Positions 34,550 to 47,200 of a stretch of 64,000 bases of DNA are shown here, one piece after another. Within the stretch, counting starts at the first letter, position 1. Each line of letters starts with the position of its first letter. The DNA lies in NCBI GenBank assembly GCA_030765055.1, contig CM060947.1, positions 48,788,047 through 48,852,046 on the forward strand, given 5' to 3'. This DNA is from Mantis religiosa. Lineage: Eukaryota > Arthropoda > Insecta > Mantodea > Mantidae. The notes beneath the pieces were generated by a model. That model was not told where the DNA came from. It saw only the letters and a list, made by a program, of their open reading frames with translations, and ran no database searches. A program made the position numbers and the translations under genes.

Positions 34550-34593
34550 AAGAGACCAGTTTCGCAAATACTTATCTGCATCATCAGTCTCTT
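34550..34593 (-). ncRNA. Hammerhead-ribozyme-like motif, best copy
   Basis: Minus strand: stem I AAGAGA pairs with TCTCTT (6 bp). Core CTGATGA plus one extra T. Stem II GCAGAT-AAGT-ATTTGC (6 bp with one G.U). GAAA, then stem III AC-TG-GT (2 bp), and the cleavage triplet GTC before TCTCTT. All canonical elements are present apart from the extra base after CTGATGA. Very short stem III is known for PLE hammerheads, which are thought to act as dimers. Activity is inferred, not shown. Confidence 0.7.
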
Positions 34594-35002
34594 TATTCCT
34601 GTTATTACAGCCACTAGGGGATAGATGAGTTTTGTTACCAAACTCTATAAACTTAAAGACAGAATTGATTGGCAGTATTTCAAAATTCATTACATGGGTT
34701 CTATCTTTTTAAATAAATATTTTTTCCCAAACCATTAAATCCATCAGACCATTTAACTGCTTTAATACTTAACTTCTGGATTTATTTCATGATTAAATGA
34801 CCAAAACTGATCTGTCGTGGCTGATTTATCACTCCACTTATGCCTAATATTTCTAAAATGTTCCTTCAATCTGGTTTCTAAATTACGTTTGATCCTTCCA
34901 CTATAAACGTGGTCACAATCTAAACAACTAAATTGATAAATGCCAGATTTGTTATCAGAAAGTTTATCTTTTTTAGAAAAATTTAGTAAATTTGTTACAT
35001 GA

Positions 35003-35765
35003 TTTAAGTTAATTGATGGAAATTAATCATTTCTTCACATCAGCTTTATAAAGGCTAAGATTTTGAATAGAGTCAATCTGAAAAATTCATTGAATTCATT
35101 CATGGCATTGAATTTTTCAGGTTGACTATATTGTTACCTGATATTTATTTTGAGGAACCAAAATTATAACAAATTCTTTAAAAAATTTTGAAATTGTTTA
35201 TTAGTCCAAGAATGGTAAGAAAACTTTTTAAAATTATAATCATCTTTGAATGAGTAGAGCCAGACAGAAAAATTCAATGCCATAGCCGGGATTTGAACCA
35301 CGGAACTCCCAGTCTCCATTTGGTTGCTCTTAACCATTGAGCTACTATGGCCAACATGCCGACATGACATTAAATTCTCCAACTGTGTGTTTTCCCCGTA
35401 AAACACTAGGGGTTTTCATATACAATAAGATATGCACCTTAAATGAGATACTTTTTTAACTATGAAGCCTGGGACTTAAAAGTACTTACAGCATAGTAAA
35501 TCACCACAAAAAGGTACATTTCTCATTGTATATGAGAACCCTGTGGTTTACCAGAAAAACACACAAGTCAGTTGGAGAATTTATGTCATATCGGCATGTT
35601 GGCCACAGTAGCTCAATGGTTAAGAGCAACTGAACAGAGACTTGGAGATCTGTGGTTCAAATTCTGGCTATGGCATTCAATTTTTCAGTCTGGTTCAACT
35701 CATCTAAACCTTAGCCTACACACAGCTAGTGTGAAAGAAATGCTTAATTTCTATGATAATCTTTT
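35003..35765. mobile_element. Family A SINE inverted pairs inside a PLE
   Basis: A small tail-to-tail hairpin at 35003-35135 is followed by a minus-strand copy (about 35255-35400) and a plus-strand copy with leader (about 35455-35750). The two leaders ('attaaattctccaactg' and 'cagttggagaattta') face each other. B boxes 'ggatttgaaccac' (minus) and 'ggttcaaattctgg' (plus) are intact. Confidence 0.72.
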
Positions 35766-36733
35766 ATTTTTTTTAAGTGTAGAAACATAATTAACATTTT
35801 TTATATTTAAATTTTTCAATCTTTTTATGTGTAAAATCTTTATTAAAATCATTAATTAAAGCAGTATTAATAATTTTAAATAAAAACGTTTTTGTAGTAG
35901 TTTTTAACACTTTGTTGCTTAAAAATCAAATACAAATAGTTTTTTTTCAATTAATTTTGACATCACCATTACTAAATTTCTCCAATCATAATTAATAATG
36001 TGTTTATATCCTTTATTAAATTCCTCTTTATTTAGGGGTATATTTATTAACCTGTAAATTAAACTATTAAAAACAGGAAATATGTGTGATAAAGGCTTAA
36101 TATTTTTATTTTTTATGCACATTAATTATCAATACGAGTAGATGCCAAAGTTTAATTTATTGTTATTTCTTATTATCTGTAGATATAGAAAAGGAAGACA
36201 ACTATTAATTTCAGTTTCTAATATGAATTTTATAGCTTTATCTTTTGATGGTTTATTGAGAACAATAGCAAAAATGTCATCTATGTATCTATAACAAGCT
36301 TTAAAAATTAAAGGGAATTCTTTAAAAAGATAAGTGAAGTTTGTGTCTAATAATTATATTTTATTGTAATATTTGTTATTTCACTGTTGTTAGCTTCTGT
36401 TTTTTATGTATTAATTTGTATTAACATATTTATTGTATTGCAGGAGATAAAAAGAATGAATTGAATTCAAATATGTATCAAGACCCAAATGTGATGTGTA
36501 GAGGTAGGATTATAACAAAGGCAGCAGATGCATTCTCTTGAGAAAGCTGCAGTGCTTGAATAGTTTCAATAACCATATGCTAATCTGTTCTCATCATGCA
36601 AGCTAAGACAAACAAGATTGCATGACTTATTCTTGAAGTCTGCACTGCAACCTAGTTATTACTGACGTCTGCAGAAACACTCATGTAACACATAGTAACA
36701 GATTTAGAACAATGGCACATTCAAGGGAAGCTG

Positions 36734-36740
36734 TATATAA
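36734..36740 (+). promoter_or_regulatory. TATA box of aspartic protease gene 2
   Basis: TATATAA followed by G, 67 bases before the ATG at 36801. Predicted start near 36765. Confidence 0.75.
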
Positions 36741-36800
36741 GCTCGAAGTGATGCTTGTAAATTCGTACTTCTCTCGTGCTTCAAACCCAGAGCAGCAACA

Positions 36801-39800
36801 ATGTTGAGGACTACAATTTGCTTGCTTCTGCTCGTTGCTTTGGCAACAAGCAGCATCGTGAAGTAAGTACTTACACACTGTTTGACAACTTAAAAATTGT
36901 TAGATTTTTAAAAATCAGACAACAGTCATTTTGCTGCTTTTTTCATTTCTTATAAGATATACTCCTAGCATGAAGTAAAAGCATGTACAAGCCATGGGAA
37001 ATTCTAAATTTTTCACTGGAAAACTGCGATTTTATGGCAATTGTTTCTTTCAAAAACATCTGAGATTTTGCTCATGAGTATTAGAGATACGAATGCTCTC
37101 TTTGGCATTATTACTCCAGAAGCACAATAAGTCATTTTTTCTCTGCTTCAATACTTTAAATTATATACAAAAAAAGTTGTAGAGTAAAAGATTTTAAATT
37201 AACTCCAGCTCTTCTTAAAACATAACGAAAGAATTACATGTATATGCTTTCACTTTCTCCATTTATGGAAGTAATGCATGGTAAAATTTGATTTTGGAAA
37301 TACTTGTTTTGTGTCACTAAAGCTATAAAAGTCTGAATGTGAGTCTTTGAACAACATAACTGAAAAATAAAAATTTGGATGGATACCAATTTCATAATTA
37401 AACCCAGCCCAAGTATCTGACATGAAGGCTTCAATTAAAATACACTGAGAAAACACCCCTTTCATTTTGAACTTCATGTAACTAGGGAAACAGAAGAGAT
37501 AGAGAAAAGCTTACTACAGGAATATTTACAGTACTCCAAGATAAACCAGCAGTGGCCAAGATACCCCCCCCCCCCCTTGTTCACTAGGCAGATGCTGGAA
37601 TGGATACTTATGTTCTTCAAAGTTTGCTCCAACTTATTACCCCTTGTTTCACTTTCCTGTACATTTGTCAGTCTCACAGGACTGGATAAATTATGGTAGC
37701 ATGAAGGACATACAGAGGTATGCAATTTTCTACACGAATTTGACTGAGGATCGAGGGGAGGGCACTGAAGCGAAATTTTGGTGGGATATACCATTCCAAA
37801 ATGGTTAGTAACCCTACTGCACTGTGTTACCCTTTGTGCTCCCTTGTCTCATTCCTAAGTCCCACCTGAAGGTAACATAGTCATATTAAAATCCTTTGAC
37901 ACCAAGCAATAGAATTAAAATTGCATTTATATAATATTCAATTTCCTATAGATTTTTATTAATGTTCTACATTACATTTTGTTTACAGGATCCCTCTGAA
38001 ACGGTTTGAAAAACCCAAGAACCAAAGCCTTCACACTGTCAATGCTCAGGGAGTCGAAATTCCTCTGCTCAACCAATATGACGTAAGTACAGAGAATTTT
38101 TATTTAAAACAAAAATAAAGAAAGAAAAAAAAGTAAAACAGAAAAAAAATTATTGTTTTATTAATTTATTTCAAGTTAATATAACGTCATCATCAAATAT
38201 CTTCTGACTCTAATATTTCAAGTATTACATTATATTGAAATGTAATAAGTTGCCGCAAATTTCATAGATGTATTGATAAGAGCAAAAGCATAATTTTATA
38301 TTAATGATCCTAGAAGAAATAAAGACATGAGTAGAAATTAGAGAATGAACTCAGAACTTTATCGTAAAAACTATTTGTAGTTGGTTTATTGGCACTTGTC
38401 ACTTACTTTTTTATATTATTGAGGGACTAGTTTCAAAGGTGGTTGCCTCCCTTTTCAACCCCTCTCCAGCTAGCATCTGTTGTTGTCTGCTCTCCTCCCT
38501 CTGGTGGTGGAACTGTGAAATTCTTTGTCAAATTATCTACTGGTGGGATTTCAAAGTTCAGTATAAGTTCCCCAGAAGATAATTTGACAAAGAAGTTCAC
38601 AGTTCCACCACCAGAGAGAGGAGAGCAGACAACAACAGATGCTAGTTGGCGAGAGGTTGAAAATGAAGGCAACAGCCTTTGAAATTAGTCCCTCAATAAT
38701 ATAAAAGAGTAAGTGACAAATTTCAATAAACCAACTACAAATAGTTTTTACGATTAATTTTGACGTCACTGTTACTAAATTCCTCCAAACACACATAATC
38801 AGAATTTTATTGTTCTGCTCCTGTAACATGCAGGTGTTCTAATGTCATGAGACAATTCCATTAAGATCATGTCATTGTGTTTTACAGATCATCTACTATG
38901 GCCCAATAAGTATTGGAAACCCCCCACAGACTTTTGAGACCATGTTTGACACTGGATCTTCTAATCTGTGGGTGCCATCTAGAAGCTGCTACTATGGACC
39001 TTGTGGTAAGTATATACGCATTCCATGAGCAATACCAGGCAAATAGATAACATCTGTTAGGCAACAGTCTGTATACATGAAACCACGTCACTTCGTATCA
39101 TATATGACACTGACCTTAAATTTGATTCTATGCATACATTTAAATTTTGTATTATATAGCAGTCATTCACATGATACAAAGTGGCTTTGTTATCAGAATA
39201 ATAACTTTATGTTAACCTGCCTATATTGGATATTTACTACATTGTTTATTACTTCATTGCTTTCAACCACATCTCTTTTCACCTCACATGTATACTTAAG
39301 TCTCTGTAGAGGTTATGAAGAAAGAAAAATCATAGAAATCATTCCAGCTTCAGGTGTAAAAATACCATGGGAGCTCTGGGTTAAGAACTTTAGTATGTTA
39401 ATTTTACAAATGTAATTTTTAAATAATGCATAAATATGAGAGTCATTTGTTTCCTGGAAGCTCACACTGAGATATGTTTTGTTACAGCCAACCATGCTCA
39501 GTACGATCATTCCCAGTCCTCAACATACCAACAAATAGGACAGTCCTTCTCGCTCTCATATGGTATGGGTAGTGTCTCTGGTTTTCTGTCTCAGGATGAT
39601 GTAACAGTGAGTAGTGATTCATTATCTTTTACCACAGAAAAAAACAAGTAGTTAAATCCTTGAAAAATCAGCCTTTCTTTTATAGCAGAAACTGAAAAAT
39701 CCTTTTTAGTAATTGATAGGAGTTAACCATTTCAATGTCTCTTTAGTTCAATCTAAACTAAAAATATGAAAGTGTATTTGGAACTGAAATTGCTAAATTC

Positions 39801-42800
39801 TATATCTTCAAGCAATAAAGTTAAAATTTTTACTACAGATTTCTTCAGTTTAATTACAGCAGAAAATCAAGTTGAAAAATTTATATTTGCACATTCCTGT
39901 GCATATGCATTTAAACATCAAATTTGAAAAATGAAATGGCCAAAAGGGAAAGCTCCATATAGATCCAAACTCTACAATGTTTGAGGATTTTTTCTATAAA
40001 AAAAATTAATACAAAAAAGCATTGCTTTTAAATTTCAACATTAAGTGGCAAAATTGGTATATAAAATATTTTAGATCAGCCTTAGAAAACTATTTATATA
40101 TCATTTTAACTACTTTTCAAAAAGAAGAACAATTTAAAAATTGTGGCTCTTAGGTTTTTGGAAACCAAACATCAAAATATTGGAATGCAAGAAGGAGAAT
40201 GATTATATTATTAACTCCTAAGTATTAGATACAAACATGAATAAAAGGGAATCCTAAGGGGCAAAAGTATAAACTCTGAAAAACTTTACTTATAATAATT
40301 GCTTAAAATAATTTTCTGGAAAAGTTACAAAAGAGCTTTTAAGCATAATATTTCTGCCAAGTTTTGTTAGCTGCAATATTTTAATAGTATTTATATTTAA
40401 GGAGTTATAATAATTATTCTTTACTATTATTTGTAAAAGAAGAAGCATTTTATTTCTTATTTTCAAAACATCACATAACATTACAGTCAAGTACATGGAT
40501 TCTTACCAATATAATGCAGTGGTATATGTTGCTAAGGAAGAACTAAATCACTGCTGCCATGCCTATTACCTAGTTCTAGCACTCCAATTTAAGTTTAACT
40601 TCTCCCCCACCTTTTCCTTTGCTCCTATGAATGACTAGTGTTCATAGATTAATTTTGAAAGACAAATTTTATTTTTGTCATCAAACTGATACGAGATGGA
40701 TTCATTCATAGGCTGGTGAGGATCTTCTTGTGAAACATGCCTTCCAGTCACTAAGGTGAAATGTTTCTGCAACCCTCCCTTTTTGCAGCTCACCTAGGCC
40801 TGACCTTTGTTCATAGGTTAATGGTTGTGTATCAGATGTGAATTCAAAATAATAACAGACTGGTTCACCCAGGCCTGATTTGGAACATACCTCATAAATA
40901 TATTGTGACAATACTAAATAAAATAAAACTATAGGAAATACAGTTGAGAGGATCAAAGGAGGGAAACAGAAATAGGGGTAGAAGCAAAAGAGTGTAAGAG
41001 AGCAGAGGGAAAGAGGAAGAGGAAAGTAGATTGAGTAAAAGAGAGAATCTCTACAATTAATGAACGGTTAATAACTATATTTCTCTACAGGTTGCTGGTC
41101 TGACTGTCAGAAACCAAGTGTTCCTGGAAACCACACAGGAGGACAACAGCTTCAACTCCATGCCTTTCTCTGCATTGCTTGGCTTGGGCTATGCTTCTCT
41201 TGCTCAAGGAGTTCAGCCTGTCTTCTACAATATGTACCAACAAGGTTTAGTCAGTGAGCCTGTTTTCTCCTTCTATCTCAACAGGTCTGTAATTTCCTTC
41301 TTTATTAAATGATATCTAAGAGTATTTGGTTCTATAACCACTCAATAACAATTTATCTGTTTGCTCATATCCACAAAACACTCATTACAATTTTATTTAC
41401 ATCATGAGTATTATTAACATTGTTTGCAAATTTGGTTAAACTCAGTACAAAAATATAGATTTTGGCAAACTGCTGTATTTGCAGACTTAAAATGTTATCT
41501 ACATGAGTTTAAAAAATATTTATTAATACACCTCAAATTTTGTGAAACAGTGGTTATGTTTTACAACTAATACAGTGAACTGGAGAAAGACATCAAGGAA
41601 GGATGTATAACTGAATAACTGAAACTGCATTTTCTCATGCACATTACTTTCTCTATATTAGAAAATAGTAGAAATCATCACTACTGAACTTTATTGTGGC
41701 CACTTTGCATAACAGAACGTCAATAACAACAGTCGTGATTGTCAACAGACAGGATAGGATTGTATAGATTCTGATGGAGGGGACTCAGTACTGTGATCAG
41801 TCTTGATCTATTAAACCTATGCTCCAAATGGGATATCCCCAGGAAGAAGAATGAGGTTGGAGGAGACGGGGACAGCCACCCCAAGAAGTCACAACAGTGC
41901 AGAGGTTGGGGTCCATACTGTTGACCAGTTGAAAGCTCCCTGGCAGGTCAGTACAGCCAGCATCCTACCCATTGTGGTCATGAACAGCCCACTAGGCTGG
42001 TTTGTAGACTGGAGACCATCCTACTGGAAGAGGAAGTGTTTACCAAAAGCATATCATCCTGCCATGCAACGTCGAGACTCCCACCAACACTTTCTATCAT
42101 GAAAGAGACCACCAGCTGAGAGACGATGTGAAATGATAATGGAGATGAAATGGAGGGACAGGAAATTTGGGGTATGTAACCTGGCAAATGGGGAAAATCC
42201 CAAAAAAATTTCTAGGTCAGATAGGCTTGCCATGGAAATGAAACCCAGAACTCTCTAATGCAGGTCACAGATAAAACTGCCTGAGCTATTCTGCTTGGTA
42301 TTGTCAACAGGAGTGATTTAATGTTTATATCCTCCCATTCTTGCCTCAATAGTATCTTCTTAATCCCAGGTGACTTCAACATGTGCCAATCAGCTACTGT
42401 CCAGCAATGCAAAGAAGGTCCCTGAAAGGAATGTGTTGCATTACACAGTGGGACAAGGACAACGAATGTGTGTGACAGAGAATGCCTGCTACACAAGGAG
42501 CAGAACAGTTTAAAAAACATGCACCCTATTCACTTTGTACACTAAAACCGAGAAGATTCATTCACAAAAGTAGAAGCCGTCAGAATGTTTTTGAATCGTC
42601 TGTAACTGTACTGACATGGGGTGTCATAAACCTGTCCAGGGAGGGTGTGGGAACCTTCACTAACCCCCTGTATCTCAGGCCTTGGAGACTATCTCTCCTG
42701 TGGAGGACAATACAGATCTCTGAACAGGAGGACTGAAATACTTTTGAAACAGTGGATTTTATTTCCTATGACATAACTTAGGCATTAAATACTTTAACAG

Positions 42801-44211
42801 TGAAATAAGCAACATACAATTTAAATTTCTCTCTCAATCTTTCTCATCTGTGTTTTACACATTTAACTGATTTCCTTGCATTTTGTTTGCTTCTGTGTAT
42901 TGAAGCCATTTTGCCTAATGTTTATCATAATTAACATGAAGTGGATAGAAAAATGAGTGTTTTTATAAATAACTTGTAGAGTATGTATGGGAATTAATGA
43001 TTGTAACATGACACATTGTTTATTTGCAGACAAGGTCAGAGCTATGGTCAGAGTGTGATGGTGCTTGGAGGAGTTGATCCTGCCCACTATCAAGGTCAAA
43101 TCAACTGGGTTTATCTAGATCAGGAAGCCTGGTGGCGTTTTACCATGAATGGGTAAGCAACGAGTAGTTTGCAAGTAGTAAAACTAATATTATCTGTTGA
43201 ACATCATTTATGTCTGGATGTGTAGTGCCACATAAACATGTACTGTGAACCCATCTTTTTCTGCAGAGTTTCAGTTAATGGTTACCAAGTCTGCAGCGGC
43301 TGTGATGCTATTGCTGATACTGGCACCAGCTTCTTGGTTGTGCCTCAGTATTACATGCAAACACTGTCTCAGGCTCTAGGTGTTTACCAGAACTACCAAG
43401 GCTCCTACATTGTGAGTATTCCTCATTCTTCTCTGACATATTAAACTTTTCTTTATTAATCCTTTCTAATTTTATTTTGTATCTATAGTAGAAAAAGTAT
43501 TGCAATTATGCAAGCAATTTCATATAGGAATCTCATCCTAAATGTATGCATGAATGCATACTTTCTCTACTCTTTATATAACCTGAAATTTCACAAGAAA
43601 TACATTTTTTGAGATCCCCTGAATTAAAAAGGGAAAATTAAATGAAACAAAAGGAAGAATTCATTGCCAATTACAAATTCACATATATACAGATAATGTT
43701 TTTTCCAAAACATGACACCCTTGCCCACTACTCTGAGAAGGGCAGCATTACTCTGAAGTTTGGCTTTACAAGGTATGTATCAGCAAAAAAGCAAGGGACC
43801 AGAAGACTGGCTACAATGCCTCTCACCCGGTTTATGAGGGTCATGTTTTGTTGGCTAATGGTTACAACCCAGTGACAAAGGAGAGTGGTTCCCTTTGAAA
43901 TTTATCATGTTTTGGCAAAATGTATGTATTATACTGTTCATATAAAAAGTTATTCTTCTATTTGTTTACAATACTTTCCATAACTCTGATAAATCTTTAC
44001 TATTAATAAATTCAAATTAAATAATATATCCTTAGTTATAATTGTATAAACATTATTAAAATGTTTATTAATTGTAACAAGCTGTTGTAATGAAAAGAAA
44101 AGAAAAACAAACAAAGAAAAGGAAAACTACTAACATTGTAAAACAATTTATTATTTTGATAACTCTACATTTTCTTCTGTAAGAATATTTGATCTTCCTT
44201 ATTAATTTATA

Positions 44212-44260
<49 letters not shown>

Positions 44261-47200
44261 CTCAGAATTTTAACAATCATTTTTATAACTTCATTCAAAA
44301 TGAAGAAAACTTCATAGGCTATTCATATAAAACTTAAAGATATACATTTTATTAGTCATACAAAAATCTTAAACAAAAAAATTTTAACCAAAACATTAGA
44401 GCCATTTTTGATAAAGAATGAAACAAGCAAATAAAATAAAAAGTAAAACTGCCATGTAAAGCATACTTTGAAGAGGAAACATTTTAAAAAGAATACTCAT
44501 ATTGCATCTTTGGAACAGGCTGAATTTAAATACCAAGTTTGGTTTGCATTTATAAGGTCTCAGGTTCAATTCCCCAGATATGGCACTGAACTTTACTTTG
44601 TAGTTATCTACTACCACTCTATTTTGAATTATTTTCATAAACAGAAATATATGTAGATGGAATTTTTTGTAGATTTACAAGAGCTCAAAACTTGTACTTC
44701 TAGTGTAATCTAGACTCTAGTAACTTAATACTTCTTCCATCTTCCATAGATAAGGAGTAGAAAAAGTAATAAGTTTTTCAATGAAGCTAAATGTATGCTG
44801 ATATATTTTCTAGGTGGACTGCAATGCTCAACTCCCAGCAATTACCTTCTACATTGGAAATGCAGCAATGACACTGGAACCAGAATTCTTCATTGTCCAG
44901 GTATTTGATTTTAATTGTAGCAATTCAACTTTCATTTTCAATTACACTTGTTCACTTAAAAGAAAACAAATAGTATATGATTACTAGACTTTAGCTTTAT
45001 GCTAAATGCTTATCTGCTATGCATATGAATAAACTAAAACCAGTTATATATCTTCACATTTCGTATTAAATATAAATCTATAGAAAGGGTTTTGTAGTGC
45101 CTAAAATACCTATTTTGACCATTAATAGTTACTTTAAAGTTATTTACACAAAAGTATGTATTTTTTCATTTATGTAATTATTATTATTAATTTATTTTTT
45201 GTCAGCAATTAAGATAAAATATATATACAAAATGATTTGACTCGAAGACTTTGTATAGTTTTGTTGTAGGAATGGGGTATTCTGGAAAAAAAGACTGGTT
45301 CATTTTAATGCTTTAGCTGATAGATGCATTTGTTTTGCAGACAGAAAAACAATATTGACCCCCCTTGTGTCTTTGTCATGCTTCAGTATTGGTTGTTGGC
45401 TGTAGTATGGCAGAAATCCCTTTCAAGTGGCATATTTCCTATTGTTTCATGATTCACTGACCATGTCACAAGCTGTAGATATCCACACATTCTCAGAATT
45501 TCTCCATATTTTTTCTTTAATACCTTTTAAAGTATTTCAAAAAACTTGACTTCCTATTACTATACTGTGTTTTGCAAACAATATTCATATTATCGAGATT
45601 TAACTGTATTGGAACACCACAGTGAAGCGAAAAAGTGAAGCAGATGTGTAAGAAATACGACTCATCTAAAATTTAATAATACTCATATTAACTATTGCCA
45701 ACCATAAATCCATAATTTAAAACATAATAAAACACTTCTAGCCATTTTGTAGTTTTAATTTTCATTATTTAATGCACTTTTAAACTTTTAGAAAGTGGAA
45801 ATACATTTTCAAACTTGAACACAATGTTACTCAAACCCTCAACATGAAAGGACTAGTGTGACATCATTTAGTTAAAAGTAAGTAGCCTGTAGCATAATAA
45901 TAACCGATGGCGCAACAGCCCTTAGAGGGCCAAGGACTACCAACCCGACTGCCGGCCTCACGCCCACTTACACATGGCAGAGGTGGACGATCATCCAACC
46001 GATACGAGAAGGAGATGTGGTCAGCATCTCGGCATTCCCCAGCCGGAATGTTGGTTTCCGTGACCGCTTACCTAGCGTAAGCTCCTCACTTTCCTCACGA
46101 TGCTGAGTGGGCACCGGTCCTATACCTGGGACCTAAAATCTGCACCCCATGGGTGGGCTCGAATCCGGGCCACTTTCCGTGGCCAGGGATCAAGGTATGC
46201 TGCCTTAGCCCACTATGCCACGGCGCAGGACAGCCTGTAGCATGGCTTGGATAAATACAACTGTTGTAGTATTGCTTTGTAATAAAACTGAAGGTAATTA
46301 ATAATCATTTTACGCACATTAAATCAAATATTTATACTGTGACTGCTTGGGTTACGTAGATTCGGAAATCTGGTTTGCAGAAATTTAGAACAACTTTTAC
46401 TACAGTAAAGAGACATGAAATTGACAATCAGCTGTCTTCAAGGCTGACTCAGTGTTTTTCCACATGAAACAAATGAAAGAAATCACTGCAGTACACTTCA
46501 ATCGTGACTGTTGCAATAACTAACAAAGAACTACCGCTTCTAACACCTCGCTGGTATTTATACCTCTCCAGCCATTGTTTCTAGAAAGCTGCAGACCTTC
46601 CTAGAGCTTTCACGACAGCAACAATAGGCAGAACATTCCAAAGCCTCTCTCTTGTCTCTCCTGCCAACGCACCCAGGTCCTGCCTGTGGCAGCAGCACAA
46701 CAATGTCATATGGTGACTATATATAGAAACTATATTTTTGGTGCCTAAAATATGCCTGAAAAGATAGGCCTTAGACTGCCAGCCTCATGCTCACGTACGA
46801 CAGCAGTCATACAACTAATATGAATGTGATGTGGCGCATCCTACATAACCCAGCTGGAAAGTTGGCACTTTTGGCCTGAACTGCACCCTTCTGTAGCTCC
46901 TCACTTTCTTTACAATACTGATTAGGCGGGATTGATGCTGCATGCATTCCATGGTCAGAAACCAAAGCTCTATGTTCCAGCCCATTGTACGATGATGCAG
47001 GACAAAAAGCTATGTCTTAAATGTCTATTTTTATAATTAGAGAGTCTATTTTATCTCAAAATTGTCTAAAATTATGAGATTTAATGATTAAATGTTTTTA
47101 TGTAATGTTTTAAAAAGTTGGTACTCTTGATTTACCTACAACAACCACTAGGTAGTCCAAAAATTCCACCAGCAGCAAAAGCTGAGCTCCCATAATCTAA

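Larger units (their letters stand above)
34540..36350 (-). mobile_element. Penelope-like element, decayed and interrupted by SINEs
   Basis: On the minus strand, in order: an RT active-site piece RYIDDIFAIV with LPFLYLQIIRNNNKLNFGIY (about 36310-36130); IYRLINIPLNKEEFNKGYKH (about 36070-36000); a GIY-YIG domain SGIYQFSCLDCDHVYSGRIK then TRLKEHFRNI (about 34990-34860); and a hammerhead-like motif at 34593-34550. This is the normal PLE order: RT, EN, terminal ribozyme. The RT Asp-Asp is kept, but stops and insertions (family A SINEs at 35003-35765) break it. Only the last part of RT is present. Confidence 0.82.

Noticed and set aside
38433..38682. Two overlapping ~79-codon frames with the same peptide on both strands
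   Set aside because: This is a consequence of the inverted PLE arms, not two genes.
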